The notes beneath the pieces are model-generated. The model did not search any database. It saw only the letters and a program-made list of their open reading frames with translations, and was not told the DNA's origin. A stretch of DNA of 64,000 bases from Campylobacter magnus (GTDB lineage Bacteria > Campylobacterota > Campylobacteria > Campylobacterales > Campylobacteraceae): assembly GCF_028649595.1 (NCBI RefSeq), contig NZ_JAQSLK010000001.1, forward strand, positions 1-64,000. The letters run 5' to 3'. The stretch's first letter is position 1, and every line of letters begins with the position of its first letter. This document shows, in pieces, positions 47,007 to 56,044 of this stretch. The translations under genes were made by a program, and so were the position numbers.

Positions 47007-47709
47007 TTTTTTTCTGGGGGTTAGGGGGTATCTTTTAGGGAATTCTAGAATTTTCGTCATTGCGAGCGAAGCGAAGCAATCTCTAGAAATTCTAGATTCA
47101 TCCTTAGGAATTTTAGATTTATTTTTAGGAATTCTAGATTTGTCTAGGAAATCTAAATTTTTGCTTGCTTTAGTGGGGTTTGCCTCACTGCTCGCAAATT
47201 TTATAAAGGCTATGCCTTAAACCCTTAGGGGCTACCTCCCCTAAAACCCCACTAAAATCTAGAATTCTCTTGCTTTATTTTCGTTTTTGAGGTTAGGGGG
47301 TATTTTTAGCCCTAGGAATTCTATAATTCCTAGAGATTGCTTCGGTCGCTCTGCTCCCTCGCAATGACGGCAATACGGAATTTTGAATGAGATTGCTTCG
47401 CTTCGCTCGCAATGACAGAATTTCCGCAATGACGGGAGTTTAGACGAGATTGCGGAAATTTGAATGAGATTGCTTCGGTCGCTTTGCTCCCTCGCAATGA
47501 CGGATGAATTCTAGAATTCCCTATAGAGATCCTCGGGTCAAGCCCGAGGATGACAAAGAAAGTTAGGTTGGGGGATGGCACAAGGTTTAGGGAATTCTAG
47601 ATTTATTCTTAGGAATTCTAGATTTTGCTTAAAAGAAACCCCCTAACCCCCAGAAAACTAGAATTCCTAGCTTCGGTCGCTTTGCCCCCCCCCAATGACG
47701 CAGGGAATT
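47007..47709. repeat. Repeat-rich non-coding region with several element types
   Basis: 703 bases without a gene. It holds: palindrome units throughout; one GTCATTGCGAGCGAAGCG element at ~47056 and three inverted relatives at 47334-47505; a GATCCTCGGGTCAAGCCCGA hairpin at 47527-47556; three GGGGGTTAGGGGGTAT words; and a nested hairpin element at 47169-47256 (TTTAGTGGGGTTT / AAACCCCACTAAA, with TTAGGGG / CCCCTAA inside). The tilS and methyltransferase genes converge here. No RNA gene is recognised. Confidence 0.8.
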
Positions 47710-47714
47710 CTAGA
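47667..47714 (+). repeat. 48-bp direct repeat, left copy, with C9 tract
   Basis: Starts CTAGCTTCGGTCGCTTTG, contains C9 at 47685-47693, and ends with AGGGAATTCTAGA overlapping the methyltransferase stop codon. The right copy at 49471-49518 appears identical, including tract length. Confidence 0.85.
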
Positions 47715-49386
47715 TTTTTTCAAAATACCCAGCGTTGCTAAGTTTTTCTAAAATATTATCTAAAAAGCCTTTAAATACAGCGTCATTTGGAGCTTCTATT
47801 TTTTCTTGTTTGCCATTTCGCACTTGAACTAGGCTTTGTCCGCTTGATTTAATTATATCCTTAAAGCCTTTTAAAACCTTGCCAAGATCCCTGCCATCGC
47901 ACAAAAGTGCTACTTTTGCCTCAAGCGGACTTAGCGAAATTAGCGCATTTAGCTCATTAGCAGCACCGATTACAGGCGCATCAGTGTTAGCAAAGTAACT
48001 TATATAGCCACGCAAACTCTCTTTTACTCTGGTTTTTGCGCCCTCATAGCCTAGCACTCGCAGCGGCGCAGCGCTAAAGTCAATCACGCCAAGTGCTAGT
48101 AGTTGCGCTACGCTAGCCCAGATGATATCTTGCTTTTGGCTGTATTTTTCTAGCAGGTCTTTTAGACTAAGGGTGCCTGGATAAAGAGCGTTAAACTCAT
48201 CGCAAAGCCATTTTAGCTCGGGATTTATTTTGTGAGCTTTGTTTAGCTTTGAGATGATTTCTAGTTTGCCATCGGGGCTGTTTTGATACTCAAAGCCAGC
48301 TTGAAAATACAAGTTTTGTAGCACGCTTTTTTTCACACCACCATCAAGCCCACCGCCAGCTGTAAAAAGCTCTAAAACACTCTCTTTTAGTCCCAAAATA
48401 GAGCATCTAAAAGCCTTATTTAACAAAAAGTCGCCAAATTGCTCTTTTATAATGCGGTCATTTGGCATCATGCTAGCAGGTATTGCCTCAAAAATCTGTG
48501 AAAAGTGCGAGCTTAAATGCGTATCAGCGACATAATCTAGCCCATGACTTCTAGCCTTTGCTACAAAATCCTTAAAATAGCAAGGGTCATTAAAGGTCTC
48601 AAAATACTCGTGCATCACATAATAATCTTTTTCTGGGTTATTGGTCAGCACATGTTCTTTAGCAAAGTTTATTGTGTGGCGTGAGATTCCAAGCTTGTAG
48701 CACTCATCTTGACCGATTTTTTCGCTAAAGTCCACTAACGCAGTACAAAAGCCCTTTGCCATAGCTAGTTTGTTTTTAGCACTTAGCTCGCCATTTGCGT
48801 CTATTTCAGCTTTTGCGATGTCTTTGGCAGCTGCTATGCTAAGCGCTGTCTCGTTACTAGCAGCAAATAGCATGAGATCACGCAATACATCTTTGCCTTT
48901 CCAGCCTGGGTAAGTGTTGTATGAGATGTAGATTAGTCCGTGCGGGCTAAGGTAGTTTTTGCCCACTTCAAAAATAGCATCTTTGACAAAATCAGGCACC
49001 CAGCTATAAATGCCATGAACGATGATATAATCAAACTTTTCGCCAAATTCTCTGCTGCCCCCCCCCATAGCGATTTGACTGATGTCGCCTTGGATGAGTT
49101 TTAGGTTTTTTATACCCATTTGTTCTACGATTTTTGAGCCGCGCTCTATTTGCTCGCTTGAGAGGTCGATGCCGATAAACTCGCTATCAGGGCAGCGCAG
49201 AGCACTCATCATGAGATTGCCACCAAAGCTACAGCCAAGCTCTAAAACACGGCATTTTTCGTGTGGGGCTGGCTCAAAACCGCTCATTTTAGCGATTGCT
49301 TCTAAGCGAAAAATGCTTGATATTGCAAAGGGATTTGAGGTATAAGGGATGCTATCATAGGTGTCTTTTATATTATTTTCTTGCAT
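47710..49386 (-). CDS. Phase-variable SAM-dependent methyltransferase with regulatory domain
   Basis: 558 residues. The N-terminal class I fold has ELGCSFGGNLMMSALR (motif I), IGIDLSSEQIERG (motif II) and LKLIQGDISQI (motif III). The middle and C-terminal parts match the predicted 'methyltransferase regulatory domain' family (YYVMHEYFETFNDPCYFKDF). A G9 tract (49058-49066, minus strand) lies after motif III and is read as MGGGS; gain or loss of one G would shift the frame. The stop is from a palindrome unit. The substrate is unknown; surface or protein methylation is plausible. Confidence 0.8.
   Translation of the reverse strand: MQENNIKDTYDSIPYTSNPFAISSIFRLEAIAKMSGFEPAPHEKCRVLELGCSFGGNLMMSALRCPDSEFIGIDLSSEQIERGSKIVEQMGIKNLKLIQGDISQIAMGGGSREFGEKFDYIIVHGIYSWVPDFVKDAIFEVGKNYLSPHGLIYISYNTYPGWKGKDVLRDLMLFAASNETALSIAAAKDIAKAEIDANGELSAKNKLAMAKGFCTALVDFSEKIGQDECYKLGISRHTINFAKEHVLTNNPEKDYYVMHEYFETFNDPCYFKDFVAKARSHGLDYVADTHLSSHFSQIFEAIPASMMPNDRIIKEQFGDFLLNKAFRCSILGLKESVLELFTAGGGLDGGVKKSVLQNLYFQAGFEYQNSPDGKLEIISKLNKAHKINPELKWLCDEFNALYPGTLSLKDLLEKYSQKQDIIWASVAQLLALGVIDFSAAPLRVLGYEGAKTRVKESLRGYISYFANTDAPVIGAANELNALISLSPLEAKVALLCDGRDLGKVLKGFKDIIKSSGQSLVQVRNGKQEKIEAPNDAVFKGFLDNILEKLSNAGYFEKI
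49058..49066 (-). repeat. G9 contingency tract in methyltransferase coding sequence
   Basis: Nine G residues in frame (ATGGGGGGGGGCAGC) encode MGGGS. The frame is ON as sequenced. Runs of 8-11 G inside surface-structure genes are the classic Campylobacter phase-variation signal. Confidence 0.85.
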
Positions 49387-49470
49387 TTTTTGACCTTTTT
49401 ATTGTATTTATTGTGGGAATTCTAGATTGTTCTAAGGAATTCTAGAATTTGCCTAGGAATTCTAGAATTT

Positions 49471-49518
49471 CTAGCTTCGGTCGCTTTGCCCCCCCCCAAT
49501 GACGCAGGGAATTCTAGA
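49471..49518 (+). repeat. 48-bp direct repeat, right copy, with C9 tract
   Basis: Matches 47667-47714 base for base, including C9 at 49489-49497. It sits 85 bases upstream of the methyltransferase start, so the two copies bracket exactly that gene. Confidence 0.85.
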
Positions 49519-49535
49519 ATTCCTAAGCTCTAAAA

Positions 49536-50039
49536 TTACAGCTCGTAGCCTAGCATGCCATTAAAGTCATTTGAAACTCCAAGTAGTTCAAGTTCTGCGC
49601 CTACTATGCCTCTGTGGTGGGTGCTGTGATTTAGCAGAGCCAAAATTAGATTTGCGCGAGATTTTTTAAATGTTATGCCTGGAAAGCTTAGCTCGTCTAT
49701 TTTTTCTAGCTCTGGCGTTTTTTCTATGATTTGGATGATTTTTTCATCACAGGCGGCAAAAAGCTTAGCAATGCTTGCTACACCCTTATTTTTGAGGCTT
49801 AGATCTTCATTTATCTGGCTTAAAATATCAGCGCAGTCCACGTCAGCCCACTTAGCAAACACACCGCCAAAAACAGCCACTTGAACGCCTAAAATATGAG
49901 CAAGCTCAGCTCTTAGATTTTTGTAAAAAAGCCCTAAATTAGCATCTAATTTCTCATCGCTTAGACTTGCTGCAATGCTCATCATAGCAGCGTTTGCGGC
50001 TTTATTATACTTTGCTTGAAGTACTAAAATTTCTTTCAT
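49536..50039 (-). CDS. DinB/YfiT-fold metal-dependent protein
   Basis: 167 residues, a four-helix bundle of the DinB superfamily (unrelated to DNA polymerase IV). LALLNHSTHHRGIVGAELELLG holds the characteristic His residues, and an earlier His in AELAHILG may complete a metal site. Members act as thiol transferases or are uncharacterised. A ribosome binding site (TAGGATAAAA) supports the start. Confidence 0.85.
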   Translation of the reverse strand: MKEILVLQAKYNKAANAAMMSIAASLSDEKLDANLGLFYKNLRAELAHILGVQVAVFGGVFAKWADVDCADILSQINEDLSLKNKGVASIAKLFAACDEKIIQIIEKTPELEKIDELSFPGITFKKSRANLILALLNHSTHHRGIVGAELELLGVSNDFNGMLGYEL

Positions 50040-50064
50040 TTTTTATCCTATTTTAATATTTTTG

Positions 50065-50928
50065 TTAGATTTTTAGCAAATCGCAGTCTTTTTTTATAGC
50101 TTCTTTTGCGGTTTTAAGCTCGCAAATATCAGCTAAAATCTTGATTTTTTTGCCAAATTTCACAGCCCTGCCGCAAGGATAGCCACTCTCATTAAGTGCC
50201 GAACAGACAAGCACTTTGCCATTTCTTGCCCTTAAAGCTTCGCAGATTTTTAGAATTCCTGCTGCTGGGGCAAAGTAAGCTGACGAGCCAAGCAGACTAA
50301 TTATCCTTGCGCCACTTTCTTTGGCTAGGTTTTCTAGCTCGCAGGCTAGATTTTGGCTTATTTTTTGCCCTTTTGCGTATAAGTTTGCAGCGCTCATATT
50401 TTCTCCATGCTCGCCGTAAATCTGCCCTTTGCATTCGCTGTTTTTTAGCCCAAAGTGTTTGGCTATCTCAAATCTAAGCCTAGCACTATCAAGCTCGCCA
50501 GCCATGCCAAAGACTTTCCCACGCTCAAAACCGCTGGCGGAGTGAGCGCAAAAGGTCATAGCATCAAGTGGGTTGCTAACTACGATTATCACGCTTTTTG
50601 GGGCGTATTTGGCTATTTGCTTGCTTGCGTGCTTTATGATACTAGCGTTTGTGGCTAGCAAGTCAGCACGGCTTTGGCCAACTTTACGGGGCACGCCTGC
50701 TGTGATCACGCAGATATCAGCGTTTTTGATGATTTTATACTCATCGCTGGCTTTGATTTTTGTATCATTGTCAAGCAGGGCTGCCATGTGATTTAGATCT
50801 AGTGCTTTGCCTAGGGTAGGGTTTTTGGCGATGTCTACAAGGGCGATTTTTTTTGCTACATTGCGAGCAATGAGCAAAGCAGCTGCGTTTGCGCCGACAT
50901 TGCCTGCGCCGATTATTGCTATTTTCAT
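50065..50928 (-). CDS. mdh: Malate dehydrogenase (LDH/MDH superfamily)
   Basis: 287 residues, NAD-dependent. IGAGNVGANAAALL is the nucleotide loop; GVPRKVGQSRADLL places Arg where malate dehydrogenases have it and lactate dehydrogenases have Gln; VSNPLDAMTF and IYGEHGENM carry the remaining catalytic residues. Follows icd on the same strand, as in C. jejuni. Slightly short at the C-terminus. Confidence 0.88.
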   Translation of the reverse strand: MKIAIIGAGNVGANAAALLIARNVAKKIALVDIAKNPTLGKALDLNHMAALLDNDTKIKASDEYKIIKNADICVITAGVPRKVGQSRADLLATNASIIKHASKQIAKYAPKSVIIVVSNPLDAMTFCAHSASGFERGKVFGMAGELDSARLRFEIAKHFGLKNSECKGQIYGEHGENMSAANLYAKGQKISQNLACELENLAKESGARIISLLGSSAYFAPAAGILKICEALRARNGKVLVCSALNESGYPCGRAVKFGKKIKILADICELKTAKEAIKKDCDLLKI

Positions 50929-51000
50929 AAAATTTTACCTTTGTGTGTGGCTCTTGCAAAGTGGACGCTTTTTAGAGCCTTTTTTATAATATGTAAAAAA

Positions 51001-51052
51001 TAAATTCACAATAAATCTCTCAAAATATTTTAAGAAATTTATTGTGAATTTA
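51001..51052 (-). terminator. Terminator hairpin after icd
   Basis: TAAATTCACAATAAAT (51001-51016) pairs perfectly with ATTTATTGTGAATTTA (51037-51052). Read on the minus strand, the hairpin is followed by TTTTTT, which fits an intrinsic terminator for icd. It also lies just upstream of mdh, so a regulatory role there cannot be excluded. Confidence 0.65.
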
Positions 51053-51188
51053 CTAGGGAATTCTAGAATTCTTTAGCAAATTCAGGAATTCCTAGAATTC
51101 TCTAGGAATTCTAGGAATTCTAAACTCGCGGCAGCGGCTGTTAAAATAAAGTGCAGTGTGAGAAAAGCCGACAAATACGCTATTTAAC

Positions 51189-51316
51189 GGCGATTCTAGT
51201 ATCGTGGTGCTAGTATGACAAAAGGCAGCAAGCGCGCCGCAGGGATAGAATACGAAATTCATCCCAAGGCGCGCGTGGCTGGCTTTTTTTATAATAGTGC
51301 TGCGAGACGAATCGCC
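51189..51316. repeat. MITE-like GC-rich hairpin element, copy B
   Basis: 128 bases bounded by GGCGATTC and GAATCGCC, inverted relative to copy A at 23696-23827. The last 24 bases match copy A exactly and the first ~35 match with about six changes. The central stem is different: GCGCGCC (51232-51238) with GGCGCGC (51268-51274), enclosing GGGAT/ATCCC. It lies 18 bases from the icd stop. The rest of the 406-base gap (50929-51334) holds palindrome units at 51055-51122, a CGCGGCAGCGGCTG word shared with 25549-25562, and the terminator. Confidence 0.8.
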
Positions 51317-51334
51317 AGCTGCTAGCCAGCAAAA

Positions 51335-53521
51335 TTATTTAGACAAAGCCTCGTTAAATAATTTTGATGATCTCATCACAGCATTTGCCTTAGCATCATC
51401 AAGCTTATAGTATCCGCCTACATCAGCTGGACTGCCTTGATTGCCGTTTAGCTCGTTTGCGATTTGCTCTTTATTTGCGTTTAAAAACTCAGCCAAGCCT
51501 TTAAACTTATCCCCAAGTTCGCTATTTGCAAGCTCATTTGCCCAGTAAAGTGCTAGGTAGAAGTGAGAGCCGCGGTTGTCGTTTTCACCTACTTTTTTGC
51601 GTGGTGAGTTGTCGTTTTTAAGATACTGAGCGATTGCTTTATCAAGCGTGCTAGCTAGTACTAGTGCGCCTTTTTTGCCAGAGGTATTGCCAAGGTGCTC
51701 TAGACTTGCCCCAAGTGCTAAAAACTCGCCCAAGCTGTCCCAGCGAAGGTGTCCTTCATCTAGTAGTTGGCGAGCGATTTTTGGTGCTGAGCCACCAGCT
51801 CCGGTTTCAAATAATCCACCGCCATTTAGAAGTGGGACGATTGAGAGCATTTTAGCACTAGTGCCAAGCTCCATGATGGGGAAAAGATCTGTTAGATAAT
51901 CACGCAAAACATTTCCAGTCACGCTAATAGCGTCTTTTCCTGTGCGCATGATAGCTAGGCTGTCTTTCATCGCTTTTTCGTAGTTTTCTATGCGGATATC
52001 AAGCCCTGTGGTGTCATATTTTTTTAACTCATCTTTTACTATTTTTATCATATTAGCATCGTGGGCTCTTTTCTCATCTAGCCAGAAAATCGCAGTAGCA
52101 CCAGTGGCTTTTGCTCTATTTATCGCTAGTTTTACCCAGTCTTTGATAGCCTCATCTTTTGCTATCATCGCACGCCAGATATCGCCTTTTTCTACTTTAA
52201 AGCTTAGGCTTTCTTTGCCATCACTTAGCACAAACTCGCCGTCTTCTTCGGCAATAAAGGTTTTATCGTGGCTGCCGTATTCTTCTGCTTTTTTTGCCAT
52301 TAGACCTACATTTGATACTGAGCCTACCACAGCTGGATTTAGTGCGCCGTTTTCTTTTAGCTCATCGATGATTGCGCTATATATCATAGCGTAGGTTTTA
52401 TCTGGGATTGCAGCCAAGGTCTCTTGCTCTTTGCCATCTTTGTTCCACATTTTGCCGCTATTTCTTATCATATTTGGCATTGAGTTATCTATGATGATAT
52501 CGCTTGGTACATGTAGGTTTGTGATACCATTGTCGCTATCAACCATAGCTAGGGCTGGGCGAGTGGCTAGGATTTCATTGTATTTTGCTATTACTTTATC
52601 TTTTATAGGGCTATTTTCTATTTTGGTAAATAGGTCTTTTAGTCCGTTATTAGCATTTACGCCAAGGTTTTTTAGCTGCTCGCCAAACTCGCTAAATAGC
52701 TCAGCAAAAAATACCTTTACAAAATGCCCGAACATAACAGGATCGCTTACTTTCATCATTGTAGCTTTTAGGTGAACTGAGTAGAGAAGCCCTTCTTTTT
52801 TAGCATCAGCAATACTGCTTTCAATAAAGCTATCAAGGGCTTTTGCGCTTAGATAAGTTGCGCTTATTACATCGCCTTTATTTAGCTTGATACCGCTTTT
52901 TAGCGTTTTTTCGCCACTTGCACCTTTAAATTTTATGCTAAACTCGCTAGCATCACTAGCAATTAGTGATTTTTCATTTGAATAAAAATCACCGCCGTTC
53001 ATGTTAGCTACTCTTGTTTTTATACTTTTATCCCAAGCGCCGTTTTTGTGCGGGAAAGCTTTTGCGTATTCTTTTACAGCAGCGGCGCAGCGGCGATCGC
53101 TATTACCTTCTCTTAGCACTGGATTTACAGCTGATCCTAGCACTTTTGCGTAGCGAGCTTTGATTTCTTCTTCTTTGGCATCTTTTGGCTCTGCTGGGTA
53201 TGCTGGGACTGCGTAGCCTTTTTGATTTAGTTCAGCGATAGCTGCATTTAGTTGTGGGATAGAAGCTGAGATATTTGGAAGTTTGATGATATTTGCTTTT
53301 GGATCCTGCGTCATTTCTCCAAGTTTAGCTAGAAAATCAGGGATTTTTTGATCTTCTTTTAGATAGTCGCTAAAATTAGCCAGAATTCTACCAGCTAGCG
53401 AAATATCCATAGTCTCAATGCTAACATCGCCACGGCTTAAATATTCTTTTAATACCGGAAATAGCGAATAGGTCGCAAGTAGCGGCGCTTCGTCTGTGTA
53501 AGTGTAGATGATGTCACTCAT
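51335..53521 (-). CDS. icd: Monomeric NADP-dependent isocitrate dehydrogenase
   Basis: TCA-cycle enzyme of the large monomeric (type II) class. 728 residues, normal for it. Conserved blocks include YTDEAPLLATYSLFPV at the N-terminus, LREGNSDRRCAAAVKEYAK, HLKATMMKVSDPVMFGH and GSAPKIARQLLDEGHLRWDSLGEFLA. Divergent from oorDABC, which uses its 2-oxoglutarate product. Confidence 0.97.
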   Translation of the reverse strand: MSDIIYTYTDEAPLLATYSLFPVLKEYLSRGDVSIETMDISLAGRILANFSDYLKEDQKIPDFLAKLGEMTQDPKANIIKLPNISASIPQLNAAIAELNQKGYAVPAYPAEPKDAKEEEIKARYAKVLGSAVNPVLREGNSDRRCAAAVKEYAKAFPHKNGAWDKSIKTRVANMNGGDFYSNEKSLIASDASEFSIKFKGASGEKTLKSGIKLNKGDVISATYLSAKALDSFIESSIADAKKEGLLYSVHLKATMMKVSDPVMFGHFVKVFFAELFSEFGEQLKNLGVNANNGLKDLFTKIENSPIKDKVIAKYNEILATRPALAMVDSDNGITNLHVPSDIIIDNSMPNMIRNSGKMWNKDGKEQETLAAIPDKTYAMIYSAIIDELKENGALNPAVVGSVSNVGLMAKKAEEYGSHDKTFIAEEDGEFVLSDGKESLSFKVEKGDIWRAMIAKDEAIKDWVKLAINRAKATGATAIFWLDEKRAHDANMIKIVKDELKKYDTTGLDIRIENYEKAMKDSLAIMRTGKDAISVTGNVLRDYLTDLFPIMELGTSAKMLSIVPLLNGGGLFETGAGGSAPKIARQLLDEGHLRWDSLGEFLALGASLEHLGNTSGKKGALVLASTLDKAIAQYLKNDNSPRKKVGENDNRGSHFYLALYWANELANSELGDKFKGLAEFLNANKEQIANELNGNQGSPADVGGYYKLDDAKANAVMRSSKLFNEALSK

Positions 53522-53723
53522 TTTAAGTCCTTTTTAGAAAAATAAACGCAGAGATTTTAGCAAAAAAATATAAATTCTTTTAAATTTTTTAAAATTTTAA
53601 GGAATTCTAGATTTTGTTTGCTCTTTTTGTTACAAAAAGTAACGCAAATATCAAAAAAACTTAAAAAAATATAAAATTAAAAATTAAGTTTAAATTGTTT
53701 ACTTTGATTAAAGGTTTTTTAGC

Positions 53724-53729
53724 TAGAAT
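53724..53729 (+). promoter_or_regulatory. -10 box of oorDABC
   Basis: GCTAGAATTGCG gives TAGAAT 29 bases before the oorD ATG, with AAAAAGGAATAG as ribosome binding site. The 53522-53757 spacer is otherwise AT-rich, with one palindrome half-unit near 53601. Confidence 0.5.
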
Positions 53730-53757
53730 TGCGAAAAATTTTTAAAAAGGAATAGTT

Positions 53758-54063
53758 ATGGTAGAACAACCGCAAAACCAAGCGGTATGGGTAGACGAAA
53801 GTCGCTGTAAAGCCTGCGATATATGCGTTAGCTATTGTCCAGCAGGCGTTTTGGCGATGAAAGAGGATACTCATGCCATCCAAGGCACGCTAATTGAAGT
53901 AGTACACCCAGAGAGCTGTATAGGATGTAGAGACTGTGAGCTTCACTGCCCAGACTTTGCTATTTATGTAGCTGAGAAGGGATTTAAGTTTGCTAAGCTA
54001 ACACCAGAGAGCAAAGCAAGAGCAGAGGCTGTAAAGGCAAATCATTACCGCAAAATCGACTAA
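53758..54063 (+). CDS. oorD: 2-oxoglutarate:acceptor oxidoreductase, delta (ferredoxin) subunit
   Basis: 101 residues with two 4Fe-4S motifs: CKACDICVSYCPAG and CIGCRDCELHCPD. Passes electrons from the OorABC core to an acceptor. First gene of the oorDABC operon, nine bases before oorA. Confidence 0.95.
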   Translation: MVEQPQNQAVWVDESRCKACDICVSYCPAGVLAMKEDTHAIQGTLIEVVHPESCIGCRDCELHCPDFAIYVAEKGFKFAKLTPESKARAEAVKANHYRKID

Positions 54064-54072
54064 GGAGCTAAT

Positions 54073-55194
54073 GTGAGAGAAGTAATTTCAACAGGAAATG
54101 CGCTTGTAGCAAAAGCTGCTATTGAGTGCGGATGTAATTTTTTTGGCGGCTATCCTATCACTCCAAGTAGTGAAATAGCTCACGAAATGAGCGTGCTTTT
54201 ACCAAAACAAAGAGGCACATTTATCCAAATGGAAGATGAAATCTCAGGTATCTCAGTAGCACTTGGTGCTGCGATGAGTGGAGCAAAGGCGATGACAGCT
54301 AGCTCAGGTCCTGGAATTTCTTTAAAATCTGAGCAAATCGGTCTTGGCTTTATCGCTGAAATTCCACTTGTTATAGTAAATGTTATGCGTGGTGGCCCAT
54401 CAACTGGACTTCCAACTCGCGTAGCACAAGGCGATATTTTACAAGCAAAAAGCCCTAGCCACGGCGACATTTGCTCACTAGCAGTCGCTCCTGGTAGTAT
54501 CAGTGAGATTTATACTGAGACTATTAGAGCATTTAACTTGGCAAATAGATTTAGCACTCCGGTTTTCTTGCTGCTTGATGAGACTATCGGTCACATGCAA
54601 GGCAAAGCTTTCTTGCCAGAGGTTAGCGAGCTAAAAATTGAGCCGCGCCGTGAGTTTAAAGGCGATCCAAAAGACTATAAACCTTACGAGGCAAAAGAAG
54701 ATGAGCCAGCTACACTAAACCCTTTCTTTAAAGGATATCGCTATCACATCACAGGACTTCACCACGGCCCAACAGGCTTTCCAACAGAAGATGGAGTGAT
54801 AGTAGATTACAATATCAAGCGTCTATTTAACAAATTCCACGCTCACTTAGATGAGATAGACAACTACGAAGAATACAAGCTTGATGATGCTGATATTTGT
54901 GTGATTTGCTACGGAAGTGTTAGTCTAGCGGCAAAAGAAGCGATAAACAAAGCAAGAGAAGCAGGTATAAAAGTAGGGCTATTTAGACCTATTACTCTAT
55001 GGCCAAGTCCAGAAAAAAAGCTAAAAGAAATCGGTAAAAAATTCAAAAATATCTTAGTAGCTGAGCTAAATATGGGGCAATATTACAGCGAAATCGTGCG
55101 CTGCACACTAAGAGATGATATGAAAACATTATTTAAAGCAAACGGAAGACCGCTAAGCCCAAGCGAAATTCTAGCTAAAATCAAGGAGTTCTAA
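54073..55194 (+). CDS. oorA: 2-oxoglutarate:acceptor oxidoreductase, alpha subunit
   Basis: 373 residues. Starts with GTG after AAGGAG (an ATG two bases before is immediately followed by a stop). GGYPITPSSEIAHEM and QMEDEISGISVALGAAMSGAKA are the pyruvate-ferredoxin oxidoreductase domain motifs; FLLLDETIGHM follows. Converts 2-oxoglutarate to succinyl-CoA with OorB. Confidence 0.96.
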   Translation: MREVISTGNALVAKAAIECGCNFFGGYPITPSSEIAHEMSVLLPKQRGTFIQMEDEISGISVALGAAMSGAKAMTASSGPGISLKSEQIGLGFIAEIPLVIVNVMRGGPSTGLPTRVAQGDILQAKSPSHGDICSLAVAPGSISEIYTETIRAFNLANRFSTPVFLLLDETIGHMQGKAFLPEVSELKIEPRREFKGDPKDYKPYEAKEDEPATLNPFFKGYRYHITGLHHGPTGFPTEDGVIVDYNIKRLFNKFHAHLDEIDNYEEYKLDDADICVICYGSVSLAAKEAINKAREAGIKVGLFRPITLWPSPEKKLKEIGKKFKNILVAELNMGQYYSEIVRCTLRDDMKTLFKANGRPLSPSEILAKIKEF

Positions 55195-55195
55195 G

Positions 55196-56044
55196 ATGGC
55201 ATTTAATTATGATAAATATTTGCGCACAGACAAAATGCCTACACTATGGTGCTGGGGCTGTGGCGATGGTGTAATTCTAAAAAGCATAATCCGTGCTATC
55301 GATGCGATGGGCTGGGATATGGACGATGTGTGCCTAGTAAGTGGTATAGGCTGTTCAGGACGCATGAGTAGCTATGTTAATTGCAACACAGTTCATACTA
55401 CTCACGGACGCGCGATTGCTTATGCAACTGGAATTAAGCTAGCAAACCCTAAAAAACATGTAATCGTAGTAAGTGGCGATGGTGATACACTAGCAATCGG
55501 TGGTAATCACACAATCCACGGATGTCGCAGAAACATAGATATAAATCACATTCTAGTAAATAACTTCATCTACGGCCTAACAAATAGTCAAACAAGTCCT
55601 ACTACTCCACAAGGATTTTGGACTGTTACAGCGCAGTGGGGAAATATAGATCCAAACTTTGATGCAGCTAAGCTTGCTATTGCAGCAGGTGCGTCATTTG
55701 TAGGTCGCCAAAGCATTATTAACCCAGCTCAGCTTGAAAAACTATTTGTAGAGGGCTTTAAGCATGAGGGATATAGCTTTTTTGATGTGTTTTCTAACTG
55801 CCACATTAACCTAGGTAGAAAAAACAAAATGGGCGAGGCTGTCCAAGCGGTAAAATGGGTAGATAGTAGAACTGTAAGCAAATCAAAATTTGAGGGGCTA
55901 AGCGAAGAAGAGCGCAAAGGACTATTCCCGCTTGGTGTGCTTCACAAAGACGAGAGCCGCATAGAATACTGCAAAGCATACTCTATGGTTCAAGAAGCAG
56001 CTGCTACTAAGGGCAAAATTAACTTTGAGGAGATAGTAAAATGA
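55196..56044 (+). CDS. oorB: 2-oxoglutarate:acceptor oxidoreductase, beta subunit
   Basis: 282 residues. TPP-binding subunit: TLWCWGCGDG, GIGCSGRMSSYVNCNTVHTTHGR and the TPP/Mg motif GDGDTLAIGGNHTIHGCRRN. One base after oorA, and overlaps oorC by ATGA. Confidence 0.96.
   Translation: MAFNYDKYLRTDKMPTLWCWGCGDGVILKSIIRAIDAMGWDMDDVCLVSGIGCSGRMSSYVNCNTVHTTHGRAIAYATGIKLANPKKHVIVVSGDGDTLAIGGNHTIHGCRRNIDINHILVNNFIYGLTNSQTSPTTPQGFWTVTAQWGNIDPNFDAAKLAIAAGASFVGRQSIINPAQLEKLFVEGFKHEGYSFFDVFSNCHINLGRKNKMGEAVQAVKWVDSRTVSKSKFEGLSEEERKGLFPLGVLHKDESRIEYCKAYSMVQEAAATKGKINFEEIVK

Noticed and set aside
47330-47581. 83-codon ORF rich in Ser, Arg and Ala
   Set aside because: It is a translation of dispersed repeats (GCGAGCGAAGCG and palindrome units), not a gene.
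50573-50791. 72-codon hydrophobic ORF opposite mdh
   Set aside because: It is antisense to the conserved mdh reading frame, with no independent support.
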